Under the pieces are notes generated by a model, which was not told the DNA's origin, made no database searches, and worked only from the letters and a program-made list of their open reading frames with translations. The translations under genes and the position numbers were made by a program. Shown here piece after piece: positions 1 to 8,177 of a stretch of DNA of 64,000 nt. Source of the stretch: Paenibacillus polygoni (lineage in GTDB: Bacteria; Bacillota; Bacilli; Paenibacillales; Paenibacillaceae); the NCBI RefSeq assembly GCF_030263935.1, contig NZ_CP127162.1, positions 1,187,501 through 1,251,500 of the forward strand. Reading direction: 5' to 3'. Positions within the stretch are counted from its first letter, which is position 1; each line of letters opens with the position of its first letter.

Positions 1-582
1 GCTTACCAAGTTCTATCTGAATCCAAATCAAAAAGACATGAGCAATATCAAATTTTGGATGCAGCTGTCATTCAGAAGGAAAATGGGAAAATCGTTTTTA
101 AAGATGGGTTTAGCTCACCAAGTGAAGCAGACACTTCGGCGTTAAAAAGCAGTCTAATTGGTTCCTTGATTGGAATTTTGGGCGGACCGATCGGTATTCT
201 GCTTGGCGGAAGCATTGGTTCGATGATTGGGGCGAGCAAAGTCATAAATCGTCACAAGGAAGGCTTTAGCCTGATTGAGCGAACAGTGGCTGAACTATAT
301 AACGGAGAAACTGCTTTTGTTGCCAATATAAAAGAAAATAATGAGGTCGCTTTTAATTACTTTCTTCAGCAGTATGATCCTACCTTTGTGTACCGAAAAG
401 AAGTATCGATGATGGAACATGAAATGAACAAGGCAAGGGAGATGGAGCAGCAATTAGCTCAGGAGGAGGAAGAACGGAAAAGAAAAGAGCGAGTTGAAGA
501 CATACAAGAAAAGGCAGAGGAAATGAAGGAACGGATTAAGTCGGAGTTTCATCGGATTAAAGAAAAATTAATGGAGAAATAA
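1..582 (+). CDS. DUF1269-like general-stress/membrane-associated protein (5' end outside window)
   Basis: The frame is open back to base 1, so this gene starts upstream of the window; a TTG at 55 is unlikely to be the true start because the residues before it (starting AYQVLSES) look coding. A glycine-rich hydrophobic stretch (about bases 150-240, GILGGPIGILLGGSIG core) resembles the glycine-zipper segment of DUF1269-type proteins. The last 70 residues are rich in E, K and R and should form a long coiled coil. The partner and role are unknown; stress or envelope function is inferred from the family only. A terminator follows at 615. Confidence 0.6.
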   Translation, partial: AYQVLSESKSKRHEQYQILDAAVIQKENGKIVFKDGFSSPSEADTSALKSSLIGSLIGILGGPIGILLGGSIGSMIGASKVINRHKEGFSLIERTVAELYNGETAFVANIKENNEVAFNYFLQQYDPTFVYRKEVSMMEHEMNKAREMEQQLAQEEEERKRKERVEDIQEKAEEMKERIKSEFHRIKEKLMEK

Positions 583-614
583 AAGTAAGAGAGCATTAAG
601 AATGGATAAAGGAA

Positions 615-665
615 GGGCATAAGATGGGAGGATCAAACTTTGATCCTTATCTTATGCCCTTTTTT
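615..665 (+). terminator. Rho-independent terminator after the DUF1269-like gene
   Basis: GGGCATAAGAT pairs with ATCTTATGCCC, with an inner GGATCAAA/TTTGATCC stem, followed by a run of T. It is a strong hairpin placed 30 bases after the stop codon. Confidence 0.85.
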
Positions 666-725
666 GGGTTGAACAAATGTATGTAAGTAAAGTAAGTATG
701 CAAGTATGTATGATTGTATTGTATG

Positions 726-760
726 GATTAGATTAGATTAGATTAGATTAGATTAGATTA
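726..760. repeat. Pentanucleotide microsatellite (GATTA)x7
   Basis: Seven uninterrupted copies of GATTA. The last copy overlaps the stop codon of the small gene on the minus strand, so slippage would change the 3' flank but not the protein. A further run of degenerate GTAAGTA/GTATGTA units lies just before it. Confidence 0.9.
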
Positions 761-874
761 GGAGTCTTCTTCATCCCACTTTTTTGAATAACCTTTTTTG
801 ATTGTATAGAAGAAGGAATACATCAAAAGCGCAGACACGACGACAACAAGTCCAATAAGCAGTCCTGATTCCAA
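758..874 (-). CDS. Small single-pass membrane protein, 38 aa
   Basis: A longer 76-residue reading exists from 988 but has no ribosome site. A TTG at 874 is preceded by AGGGGG at 883-888 with 8 bases spacing, so this start is preferred. The product has one hydrophobic segment (LLIGLVVVVSALLMYSFFY) followed by a basic KKGYSKKW motif and an acidic end. This pattern resembles YtzI-type small membrane proteins of Firmicutes, though the match is by eye and weak. It lies downstream of the HAD gene beyond a terminator. Confidence 0.45.
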   Translation of the reverse strand: MESGLLIGLVVVVSALLMYSFFYTIKKGYSKKWDEEDS

Positions 875-997
875 ATAGATAGCCCCCTGACTTTGTGAAT
901 TAACGTGTACATAACGTATTCCTTTACTATACTCGAAAGGTATATTTTTACAACAGAAACAATGCTCTATATCTGTCGTGTCCTCCATATCACAAAT

Positions 998-1026
998 AAC
1001 CCCGAAACCAAATCGGTTCCGGGGCT
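998..1026 (-). terminator. Hairpin terminator after the HAD phosphatase gene
   Basis: On the minus strand AGCCCCGGAACC pairs with GGTTTCGGGGTT and is followed by a short T-rich stretch. It lies 15 bases after the stop of the phosphatase gene. Confidence 0.6.
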
Positions 1027-1040
1027 AATTTTAAAGGAGC

Positions 1041-1841
1041 TTACGCATTCAGAACAAACTTCTCAATGACGTGCTTGATTCCGTCTTCGTTGTTAGTTAG
1101 CGTAACATAGTCAGCAATTTCCTTCAGTGCAGGAATGGCATTACCCATAGCTACACCTAGACCAGCAGCTTCGAGCATTTCATGGTCATTCCAGGAATCA
1201 CCTACGGCAATGGTATCTTTCAGATCCACACCAAAATGGTTTGAAAGGAAAGTCAGCGCATGGCCTTTGGTACCTTCATGATGCATGATTTCAAGGAAAT
1301 GCGGTTTAGATTTGGTAATATGAACCTCGCTGCCGAGCAGTTCACGAAGCTGTGGTGCGATTTCGTCCAGCAGTTCCGGTGTATCGATGATGAGCAGTTT
1401 CGGTGCAGGCTGCTCAATCATTTTCATGAAATCAGGTTCAATATAATAAGGAGTCTTGTTCAGCTTGCAGTAGTCGATCAGCTTCTGATTCTCTTCACGG
1501 GAGTACAGCTTGTCGTCAATATAAGTTTGAAGGTGAAGATTTCGTTCAAGACAGAACTCGTAAAGCTTGCGAGCTGCATCTTGAGGAACATAACGTTCAT
1601 AAAGAACTTCTTCATCCATCAGGTTTTTGATCAGCGCACCTTGGTACGTAATGATGGGAACATTGAGTCCCGTTTGTCTAGCAATGGCTTGAGCAGAAGC
1701 ATAAGCACGTCCGGTTGCAAGGGTAACAACTACGTCTTTGGCTACGGCTGCTTCGAGTGCACTTTGTGTTGCAGGGGTTACTTCTTTGTCGTCGTTAATG
1801 AGGGTATCGTCAATATCGATTGCGATTAGTTTGTAAGTCAT
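1041..1841 (-). CDS. Cof-type HAD-IIB family phosphatase
   Basis: 266 residues, the usual length of Cof-like sugar-phosphate/FMN phosphatases. Motif I is DIDDTL near residue 9, with the nucleophile and acid/base aspartates present. Motif II is TLATGR, and the C-terminal metal-binding motif GDSWNDHEML is complete. The family dephosphorylates small phosphorylated metabolites in the cytoplasm; the substrate cannot be read from sequence. GAGAGAAACC precedes the ATG. It is transcribed alone, convergent with nothing and downstream of lplA on the same strand with 69 bases between. Confidence 0.9.
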   Translation of the reverse strand: MTYKLIAIDIDDTLINDDKEVTPATQSALEAAVAKDVVVTLATGRAYASAQAIARQTGLNVPIITYQGALIKNLMDEEVLYERYVPQDAARKLYEFCLERNLHLQTYIDDKLYSREENQKLIDYCKLNKTPYYIEPDFMKMIEQPAPKLLIIDTPELLDEIAPQLRELLGSEVHITKSKPHFLEIMHHEGTKGHALTFLSNHFGVDLKDTIAVGDSWNDHEMLEAAGLGVAMGNAIPALKEIADYVTLTNNEDGIKHVIEKFVLNA

Positions 1842-1910
1842 GGTTTCTCTCCTCTATATCTTGTTCTATGATAGGGCTTTATTAGTGCGTAATAACTCTA
1901 AAGGGTAATG

Positions 1911-2912
1911 CTACTCTTCAAGAAACACAAGACCGATAAAGTCTTCCATCTCGAGATTGCCAAAATAATGTTTCACATCAACGTCTTTGAGCGCTTCTCT
2001 AACTTCCGCATCCTCATAACGTTTGCCGCGAAGCAAGTTCTCAATATCAGCGACATCTCCTACACCAAAGAAGTCACCATAGATTTTAATATCATCGATT
2101 CGGCCTTCTTTGATATTCATACGAAGATCAATAATACCGACAGGGAATTTCTTCGAGTGTTTTACGTTACTTTCCGGTGACTGTCCATAGTTCCAATCCC
2201 AATTCTGATAACGTTCTTTGGAAATTTTGTGAATCTTCTTCCAATCTTCTTCTGTTAGATGATACTGAGGAACTTCACTTGCTTCCATGCCAAAAATATG
2301 ACGAAGAAGTTCTTCGCGGAATTCCACAATAGTCATGTCTTTATCCATTAAAGAGCGGATATTCGTTACACGGCTGCGTACAGATTTGGTGCTCTTCGAT
2401 TTGAATTTCTCAGGATTCACTTTTAATGAAGCTTGTACATCCTCGAGGTTCAGATCGAACATGAGGGTACCATGGCTGAACATGCGGCCGCGAGTTGCAA
2501 ACTGGGCATTACCTGAAATTTTTTGTTCGCCGACTTGAAGATCATTACGTCCCGTAAGCTCTGCGTTTACTCCCAGTTGGTGCAGTGCTTCAACAACAGG
2601 CTGGGTAAACTTACGGAAGTTGTGGAATGAATTACCGTCATCTTTTGTAATAAAGCTGAAGTTCAGATTGCCTAAATCATGATATACGGCACCGCCGCCC
2701 GAAAGTCTGCGCACGACTGTGATTCCATTCTGCTGTACATACTCCTGGTTAATTTCTTCGATGGTGTTCTGATGTTTCCCAATGATAATAGAGGGAGCGT
2801 TGATATAAAACAGCAAATAACTCTCGTCCAAAGACAAGTGTTTAAGGGCATATTCCTCGATGGCGAGGTTAATCCGGGGATCTGTAATGCCTTGATTGTC
2901 AATAAACAACAT
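1911..2912 (-). CDS. lplA: Lipoate-protein ligase A family
   Basis: 333 residues. The start at 2912 has GGAGG at 2921-2925 with 8 bases spacing; an upstream in-frame extension to 3038 has no ribosome site. The hallmark RRLSGGGAVYHDLGN motif, the lysine motif KISGNAQF, and a C-terminal accessory domain match LplA/LplJ ligases. These attach free lipoate to lipoyl domains of 2-oxoacid dehydrogenases and the glycine cleavage H protein, using ATP. It is divergent from the cobalamin operon, with no functional link visible. Confidence 0.93.
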   Translation of the reverse strand: MLFIDNQGITDPRINLAIEEYALKHLSLDESYLLFYINAPSIIIGKHQNTIEEINQEYVQQNGITVVRRLSGGGAVYHDLGNLNFSFITKDDGNSFHNFRKFTQPVVEALHQLGVNAELTGRNDLQVGEQKISGNAQFATRGRMFSHGTLMFDLNLEDVQASLKVNPEKFKSKSTKSVRSRVTNIRSLMDKDMTIVEFREELLRHIFGMEASEVPQYHLTEEDWKKIHKISKERYQNWDWNYGQSPESNVKHSKKFPVGIIDLRMNIKEGRIDDIKIYGDFFGVGDVADIENLLRGKRYEDAEVREALKDVDVKHYFGNLEMEDFIGLVFLEE

Positions 2913-3051
2913 GGTGATTTCCTCCGATACCTTATAAAATATGTATTCAAGAATCATAAGCGGGAGACGCCCCGAACAATTCTGATGAAAACAAGAAGAC
3001 TCACCTCTTATTGTAAACCAAGAACGCAAACGATACAAAAGGGAAATCCCA

Positions 3052-3081
3052 TTGACGCTATCTAATTTCTGCCATCATAAT
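3052..3081 (+). promoter_or_regulatory. Candidate sigma-A promoter of cobD operon
   Basis: TTGACG and CATAAT are separated by 18 bases, about 40 bases before the cobD start. No cobalamin-riboswitch element was found in this 200-base gap. Confidence 0.5.
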
Positions 3082-3120
3082 GGGTACGTGATGCTGTAAT
3101 GCAGCAAAGAGAGGAAGGAC

Positions 3121-4224
3121 ATGACTTTGATTGAAATCTATGGACATGGCGGGGATGTAGAAACGGCTGCTCTTAAGTACGGAATGCGTGCTGCTGACTT
3201 TCTTGATTATAGTGCAAATATCAATCCCCTTGGACCACCTGAGGAAGTAATGGCGGCACTGAAAAAAGGCTGGAAAGAAATTATTCGTTACCCCGATCCG
3301 GGACACCGGGCGATAAAACGGAGATTATCTGAACATGTAAAGCTAGAAGAAGACCATATTCTAATCGGTAATGGTGCGGCGGAATGTATGGCCCTTCTGC
3401 TTATGGCATTGTCACCGCAGACAGTTGGAACGATTGAGCCGGGTTTCTCTGAGTACCGCTCACTTGCTCTGCAGTTTGGTGCCAAAGTCGATTCTGTGTA
3501 TGGCCGGCAGGACAATGGATACCGAGCAGACGTAAGCGACATTGCAGCGCTGATGGAGAGGGTGCAGGTTCTATTTATTGGTCAGCCGAATAATCCAAAC
3601 GGGGTTCAGTACTCCTTGATGGATCTTGAGACGCTGGCGAGGAAGGCGCATTTAACCAAAACAAAGCTGGTTATTGATGAAGCTTTTATTGATTTTATCC
3701 CGGAGGAAGACCGCAATTCACTTGCACCTTCATTAGAAAAATATCCAGAAGTCATCATCATTCGTTCGATGACTAAATTTTATGCCATTCCGGGTCTTAG
3801 ACTTGGTTATGCACTCGCATGTCCTGACCTCATTCGTTTTATGGCACAGAAGCAGGTGACCTGGAGTGTGAATGGTCTTGCCCTGCTTGCAGGGGAAGCT
3901 TGTCTTCAGGCGCAGGCGCATTCTTCCTATGAGGAAAATACGATATCGCTGATTACAGCGGAGAGAAAAAGACTTACCGAGGGTCTTAGAAAATATGGGT
4001 TTATTGTATATCCAGGAGAAGCGAATTATCTGCTCGCGGAGGGAAACCCTCCTTGGACTGTTGCTGCACTGCAGGATGCGATGGGACGAAGAGGAATACT
4101 GATTCGCAGCTGCGCGATGTATCCCGGGCTTACGGAGTATGCTTTTCGTATTGCGGTGAAGGGTACAGAACAAAACATACAGTTTTTAGAGACATTTGGG
4201 CAGATCATGGAGGGAGCAAAGTAA
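3121..4224 (+). CDS. cobD: Threonine-phosphate decarboxylase
   Basis: 367 residues of the PLP fold-type I aminotransferase family. The N-terminal YGHGG and YSANINPLGPP motifs are typical of CobD, and the PLP lysine lies in the SMTKFYAIPGLRLGY segment. CobD converts L-threonine O-3-phosphate to (R)-1-aminopropan-2-ol phosphate, the linker of the cobalamin nucleotide loop. GAGAGGAAGGAC supplies the ribosome site. Its stop codon shares one base with the cbiZ start (TAATG), so the genes are translationally coupled. Histidinol-phosphate aminotransferase is the nearest alternative but does not fit the cobalamin context. Confidence 0.93.
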   Translation: MTLIEIYGHGGDVETAALKYGMRAADFLDYSANINPLGPPEEVMAALKKGWKEIIRYPDPGHRAIKRRLSEHVKLEEDHILIGNGAAECMALLLMALSPQTVGTIEPGFSEYRSLALQFGAKVDSVYGRQDNGYRADVSDIAALMERVQVLFIGQPNNPNGVQYSLMDLETLARKAHLTKTKLVIDEAFIDFIPEEDRNSLAPSLEKYPEVIIIRSMTKFYAIPGLRLGYALACPDLIRFMAQKQVTWSVNGLALLAGEACLQAQAHSSYEENTISLITAERKRLTEGLRKYGFIVYPGEANYLLAEGNPPWTVAALQDAMGRRGILIRSCAMYPGLTEYAFRIAVKGTEQNIQFLETFGQIMEGAK

Positions 4225-4994
4225 TGGCGACGCCATTCTTACATACAGATTCTGAATCAAAAGATTTACCGGTCTTGTATTCATCCAGGCAGTGGCCGGG
4301 GTTGACCATTTCCCGATATGAACGCCATCTGCTTCTAGAGTCTCCTCAAATGCTGGATACCATCTCCAGCAGTATTTATGGAGGCGGGATGAATCGTCTT
4401 AGCCGTGCTGTAAATATATACGTGGATCGTCATTATGATTCAAGTGACCCTGTGAGAGATATTCAAGAACTGCTTGAAAAATGGGGACATCCAGCTCAGC
4501 AGACGGCAGGTTTGTTAACCGCAGTGAAATTAGAGCATGCTTCTATTCTGGAAGACGAGACCGATGGAGCAGTTTTATTATGTTGTACCACTGCAGGGGT
4601 ATCAAATGGAGCAAGAGCAGGGTCCAAGCGGACGGTATTTAATGCCGGTTATACGCCGGGTACGATTAATATCATGCTGTTCATTGCCGGTAAATTAACC
4701 CCATATGCGCTTGTGAATGCAGTGCAAACGGCAGTTGAAGCCAAAGTTGCCGCTCTCCAGGATTTAGGTGTAAGAGATGCAGAGAATGGACAATCTGCTA
4801 CGGGAACAACAACAGATGCCATCGTTATTGGAGCGAGCGGGCTTGCTGCAGACGGAACAGAAGCGAGACTAACGCATGCTTATGCGGGCACGGCAACTCG
4901 ACTTGGCGATTGTATTGGCCGGCTTGTCTATCAGTCCGTTACCGAGAGTTTATGTGCTTCAGGTTATACAGCAGAAAGGAGGCAGTTCTCGTGA
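4224..4994 (+). CDS. cbiZ: Adenosylcobinamide amidohydrolase
   Basis: 256 residues from the ATG overlapping the cobD stop. Family motifs TTAGVSNGARAG, GTINIMLF and the SATGTTTDAIV segment are present. CbiZ cleaves the aminopropanol side chain from adenosylcobinamide, giving adenosylcobyric acid that CbiB can rebuild. This is the salvage route first described in archaea and later in bacteria. Its place between cobD and cbiB fits exactly: one enzyme removes the linker, the others make and attach a new phosphorylated one. A longer in-frame reading begins inside cobD but has no ribosome site. Confidence 0.9.
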   Translation: MATPFLHTDSESKDLPVLYSSRQWPGLTISRYERHLLLESPQMLDTISSSIYGGGMNRLSRAVNIYVDRHYDSSDPVRDIQELLEKWGHPAQQTAGLLTAVKLEHASILEDETDGAVLLCCTTAGVSNGARAGSKRTVFNAGYTPGTINIMLFIAGKLTPYALVNAVQTAVEAKVAALQDLGVRDAENGQSATGTTTDAIVIGASGLAADGTEARLTHAYAGTATRLGDCIGRLVYQSVTESLCASGYTAERRQFS

Positions 4995-5968
4995 TTGGAG
5001 CTTGGATTATTCTAGCGGCTTACACCCTGGACCTTATCATCGGTGACCCCAGGTGGATTCCTCATCCGGTTATTGCTATGGGAAAGGCGATTACGGGCCT
5101 TGAGAACATCATTCGCAGAAAAGTGACAACAGACCGAGGTTTGCGCTATGCCGGGTTTCTTTTTCCCATATTCATTGTGACTGGTGCGTTTATTCTGACT
5201 TGGGCATTACTAAAACTACTGTTCTATATCCATCCTGCGCTTGCGATAGCGGGGGAAATTCTGCTGATTGCGACAACAGTTGCGACGAAGGGACTGCGAG
5301 ATGCAGGCATAGAAGTATATAAACATCTTAGAGCCGGCAAATTGCCAGAAGCAAGAGCTGCACTTGGTATGATTGTAGGCAGAGATACCAAACAGCTGGA
5401 ATCCTCTGAAGTAGTGCGAGGTACCGTTGAAACGGTAGCCGAGAATATTGTGGATGCGATTATCTCTCCGCTGTTTTTCGCTTTTCTTGGGGGAGCACCT
5501 CTTGCGATGGCTTACCGCGCGGTAAACACCCTTGACTCCATGGTCGGCTATAAAAATGAAAAATATAAATCGCTGGGTATGGCCTCTGCTAGACTGGATG
5601 ATATTGCAAACTTTATCCCCGCACGGATTACAGCACTTCTGCTATTTGCTTCCGCTGGGGTATTAGGTCTACATGTGAAAAATAGTGTGCGCACGGTGAA
5701 GCGGGATGCCCGCAAGCACCCAAGTCCTAACGGCGGTTATCCAGAATCCGCGGCTGCCGGTGCGCTTGGAATTCGGCTTGGAGGATATAACGTCTACCAC
5801 GGGGTTCGTTCTTTCCGTGCTTATATGGGCGAGCCCTATCATGAGATGGAAGCGGGGCATATACGGACAACGATTGCGATGATGTATATATCATCAAGTC
5901 TATTCGTAGTCATTCTGGTGGTATTGTTATGGCTGCTGTCTATTACAGGAGCGGGGTGGCTGTGGTGA
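4991..5968 (+). CDS. cbiB: Adenosylcobinamide-phosphate synthase
   Basis: 325 residues from a GTG at 4991 that overlaps the cbiZ stop, with AAAGGAGG at 4977-4983. The polytopic membrane protein carries the N-terminal GDPRWIPHPV signature, the YRAVNTLDSMVGY segment and RLDDIANFIPAR loop of CbiB. It joins aminopropanol phosphate (from CobD) to cobyric acid, making cobinamide phosphate at the membrane. The stop overlaps the next gene. Length matches the family. Confidence 0.95.
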   Translation: MIGAWIILAAYTLDLIIGDPRWIPHPVIAMGKAITGLENIIRRKVTTDRGLRYAGFLFPIFIVTGAFILTWALLKLLFYIHPALAIAGEILLIATTVATKGLRDAGIEVYKHLRAGKLPEARAALGMIVGRDTKQLESSEVVRGTVETVAENIVDAIISPLFFAFLGGAPLAMAYRAVNTLDSMVGYKNEKYKSLGMASARLDDIANFIPARITALLLFASAGVLGLHVKNSVRTVKRDARKHPSPNGGYPESAAAGALGIRLGGYNVYHGVRSFRAYMGEPYHEMEAGHIRTTIAMMYISSSLFVVILVVLLWLLSITGAGWLW

Positions 5969-6624
5969 GTACGCCTCAAAACAATATACCTTCTGTCGAT
6001 GTTTATTTAGTCCGGCATGGTCTTACAATCTGGAATCAGCAAAGAAGATATTTGGGACACACCGATCTTCCACTGCTTCCTAAAGCAAAGGAGGAGCTCG
6101 CAGGACTTCGCACATCCCTTAGGCATATTCAGTTTGAACAGATCTATGGAAGTGATCTTATCCGGTGCATAGAGACACTGGATATTATCGTCCCCGAACA
6201 GGCTCATAGAGCTGTCCTTGATGCAAGGCTCAGGGAATACCATTTTGGAGAATATGAAGGACAGACGTATGAGATGCTCCAGCATGATCCGAAGTATCGT
6301 CAGTGGATTGATAATCCTCTTGGTGTGACCCCGCCAGGAGCAGAGACGTTTTCTCATTTTTCCGAAAGAATAGAGAAGTTTGTGGAAGAACGAATGGGGC
6401 CTTATCTATATGGATCTAGACGGAGTAACGATCAGGACAGGGGAGATGATAACGAAGTACCTAAGATGCTTGTGGTAACTCATGGCGGAGTGATCAGGCA
6501 ATGGACTGCTAAATGGCTTGCTGAAGCAGAATTTAATTCGTTTATGCCCCGTCCGGGGGAGTGTCTTGTACTTCGTTTTACTTTGTCAGGCGGAGAGCTT
6601 TCGGTACAAAAAATAGATAATTGA
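5962..6624 (+). CDS. cobC: Histidine phosphatase, probable alpha-ribazole-5'-phosphate phosphatase
   Basis: About 220 residues; GTG starts at 5962 or 5965 both overlap the cbiB stop, and AGGAG at 5947-5951 favours 5962. The phosphohistidine motif VRHGLTIWN and the later THGGVIR motif mark the phosphoglycerate-mutase-like histidine phosphatase fold. CobC removes the 5' phosphate of alpha-ribazole phosphate or of the cobalamin phosphate made by CobS. The role is assigned mainly from its place at the end of the cobD-cbiZ-cbiB operon, since the family has many substrates. Confidence 0.8.
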   Translation: MVSTPQNNIPSVDVYLVRHGLTIWNQQRRYLGHTDLPLLPKAKEELAGLRTSLRHIQFEQIYGSDLIRCIETLDIIVPEQAHRAVLDARLREYHFGEYEGQTYEMLQHDPKYRQWIDNPLGVTPPGAETFSHFSERIEKFVEERMGPYLYGSRRSNDQDRGDDNEVPKMLVVTHGGVIRQWTAKWLAEAEFNSFMPRPGECLVLRFTLSGGELSVQKIDN

Positions 6625-6698
6625 AGCTACGAAAGGGATATGAAAGTAATTTTCTAATACTTAAACCGTTTATTTTGGAATATAAAGGGAAAGTATAG

Positions 6699-6727
6699 TT
6701 GTCGAAAATTCAGCTTTCCCCTATAAT
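6699..6727 (+). promoter_or_regulatory. Predicted sigma-A promoter of the btuFCD transcript
   Basis: TTGTCG and TATAAT with exactly 17 bases between, about 115 bases before the riboswitch core. An inverted repeat (GGGAAAG ... CTTTCCC, 6687-6720) spans the -35 box and could be a protein site. Confidence 0.7.
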
Positions 6728-6839
6728 GGCAAAAGATGTGAAGGCCTGATACGAATTGAAATGAACATCTAAAATACATAAAGACTTCATATGAGTACAT
6801 ATCAAAAGTCGATCATACCGAGCAAGGTCCAGAAGAATA

Positions 6840-7008
6840 AAAGCATTTCATTCTTTTGGTTAAAAGGGAAGCCGGTGCAAATCCGGCACGGTCCCGCCAC
6901 TGTATACCAGGGACAGCTGCAATGAATCCACTGTTTTCGTCTATAGGAAATGGGAAGGGGGCAAGCTGTTACTTCAAACTTGGATAGTCAGGAGACCTGC
7001 CTTGCCCT
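6840..7008 (+). promoter_or_regulatory. Cobalamin (B12) riboswitch
   Basis: The conserved core GCCGGTGCAAATCCGGC followed by ACGGTCCCGCCACTGT lies at 6871-6903, and the B12 box AGTCAGGAGACCTGCC at 6986-7001. Spacing and order match the adenosylcobalamin aptamer class. It precedes a terminator and the corrinoid transporter genes, so high cobalamin should stop transcription of btuFCD. Confidence 0.95.
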
Positions 7009-7014
7009 TTGATA

Positions 7015-7050
7015 AACGTGTAATCCTTCGAGGAAAGGATACGTTTTGCT
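7015..7050 (+). terminator. Riboswitch-controlled terminator (expression platform)
   Basis: AACGTGTAATCCTT pairs with AAGGATACGTT around a CGAGGA loop, followed by TTTTGCTT. It sits directly after the B12 box and before the btuF start, the usual place for transcription attenuation. Confidence 0.8.
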
Positions 7051-7181
7051 TATTTGTTGAGCCTTTCTATTAGAGGGAGCAGCAGCGAGACGTAACCTTG
7101 TTCTTATGATAGGAGCAGGGTTGTTTGGTGTTCATACCTAATAAGGTCGTTGGCTTCACTTATAAAGAGAGGGAGAGAAGA

Positions 7182-8177
7182 ATGAAAAAAATGAATGGTC
7201 GATTTTTATCCATTTTGATGTCACTCATGCTCGCAATCATGCTTGCAGCGTGCGGTAATGAGACCCCATCAGAAGGACAAGGTACAGGTCAGACAACAGA
7301 GCAAGGTACCGGAGCAGAAAACCAAGAAGAGGCTAGTCTCGAGACGGTATATCCTCTGACAATCACGGATGCCACAGGAGAGTCATTTACTTTTGAAAAG
7401 GCGCCTGAAAAAATCGTGTCTGTATCGCCAGCAGAGACCGAATCGCTATACGCGATCGGACTTGCCGAGCAAATTGTGGGAGTATCCGACTATGACGATT
7501 ACCCAGAAGAAGTGAAGGACAAGCCGAAGATGGGCAGCCTGTATACACCTAATGCAGAGGCGATCATTGCGGCTGAGCCGGATATTGTCTTTACAGGTAT
7601 TTCGATGGATGAGGCAGCAGTGCAGAAACTGCGCGATCTTGGCATCGTTATTTTCAAAACAGATCCAAAAACAATTGAAGATGTAATGAAAAATATTGAA
7701 GTATATGGACAAATTACAAATCATCAAGAACAAGCGCAAGAAGTCATCGCAAAAATGAAAGCAGATGTGAAAGAAGTACAAGACAAAGTAGCATCTCTTT
7801 CGGGTGATCAGAAAAAACAAGTATATGTAGAATTTTCTCCAGGCTGGACGGTAGGTAAAGGTGAGTTTATGGATGAAGTCATTACCCTTGCAGGCGGAGT
7901 GAATGTGGCTGGAGATGCAGAAGGCTGGTTTGAAATCAGTGAGGAAAGTATCATTGCGGCAAACCCAGATGTCATTCTGTATGCAAGTGATGTGGTAGAC
8001 AATGACAAAACACTCGATGAGATCATTAAAGCTCGCGATGGCTGGAATGAGATTACGGCAATTAAGAACGAGCAAGTAATCTCGATTAATGCTAATCTGC
8101 TTAGCCGCCCAGGTCCGCGTGTAACGGAAGGACTCAAAGAAGTAGCGAAAGCAGTCTATCCGGATCTGTTCCAATGA
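7182..8177 (+). CDS. btuF: Corrinoid ABC transporter substrate-binding lipoprotein
   Basis: 331 residues from the ATG at 7182 with GAGGGAGAGAAG upstream. A lipoprotein signal peptide ends in LAAC (Cys about residue 23), then a Q/T/G/E-rich linker of low complexity. The body is a class III (helical-backbone) binding protein: PEKIVSVSPAETESLYAIG, then GVSDYDDYPEE. Such proteins bind siderophores or cobalamin; the riboswitch in front makes corrinoid the likely ligand. The stop overlaps btuC (ATGA). Confidence 0.9.
   Translation: MKKMNGRFLSILMSLMLAIMLAACGNETPSEGQGTGQTTEQGTGAENQEEASLETVYPLTITDATGESFTFEKAPEKIVSVSPAETESLYAIGLAEQIVGVSDYDDYPEEVKDKPKMGSLYTPNAEAIIAAEPDIVFTGISMDEAAVQKLRDLGIVIFKTDPKTIEDVMKNIEVYGQITNHQEQAQEVIAKMKADVKEVQDKVASLSGDQKKQVYVEFSPGWTVGKGEFMDEVITLAGGVNVAGDAEGWFEISEESIIAANPDVILYASDVVDNDKTLDEIIKARDGWNEITAIKNEQVISINANLLSRPGPRVTEGLKEVAKAVYPDLFQ

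Noticed and set aside
1260..1829. Long plus-strand open frame opposite the HAD phosphatase
   Set aside because: Antisense shadow of a gene with complete catalytic motifs; no ribosome site or recognisable domain.
2950..2990. AAGCGGGAGACGCCCC before cobD resembling a B12 box
   Set aside because: No upstream riboswitch core (GCCGGTG...GGTCCCGCCACTGT) in the 200-base gap, and the box itself has several mismatches.
7446..8174. 242-codon minus-strand frame within btuF
   Set aside because: Shadow of the substrate-binding protein; Cys/Phe/Ile-rich composition typical of antisense frames.
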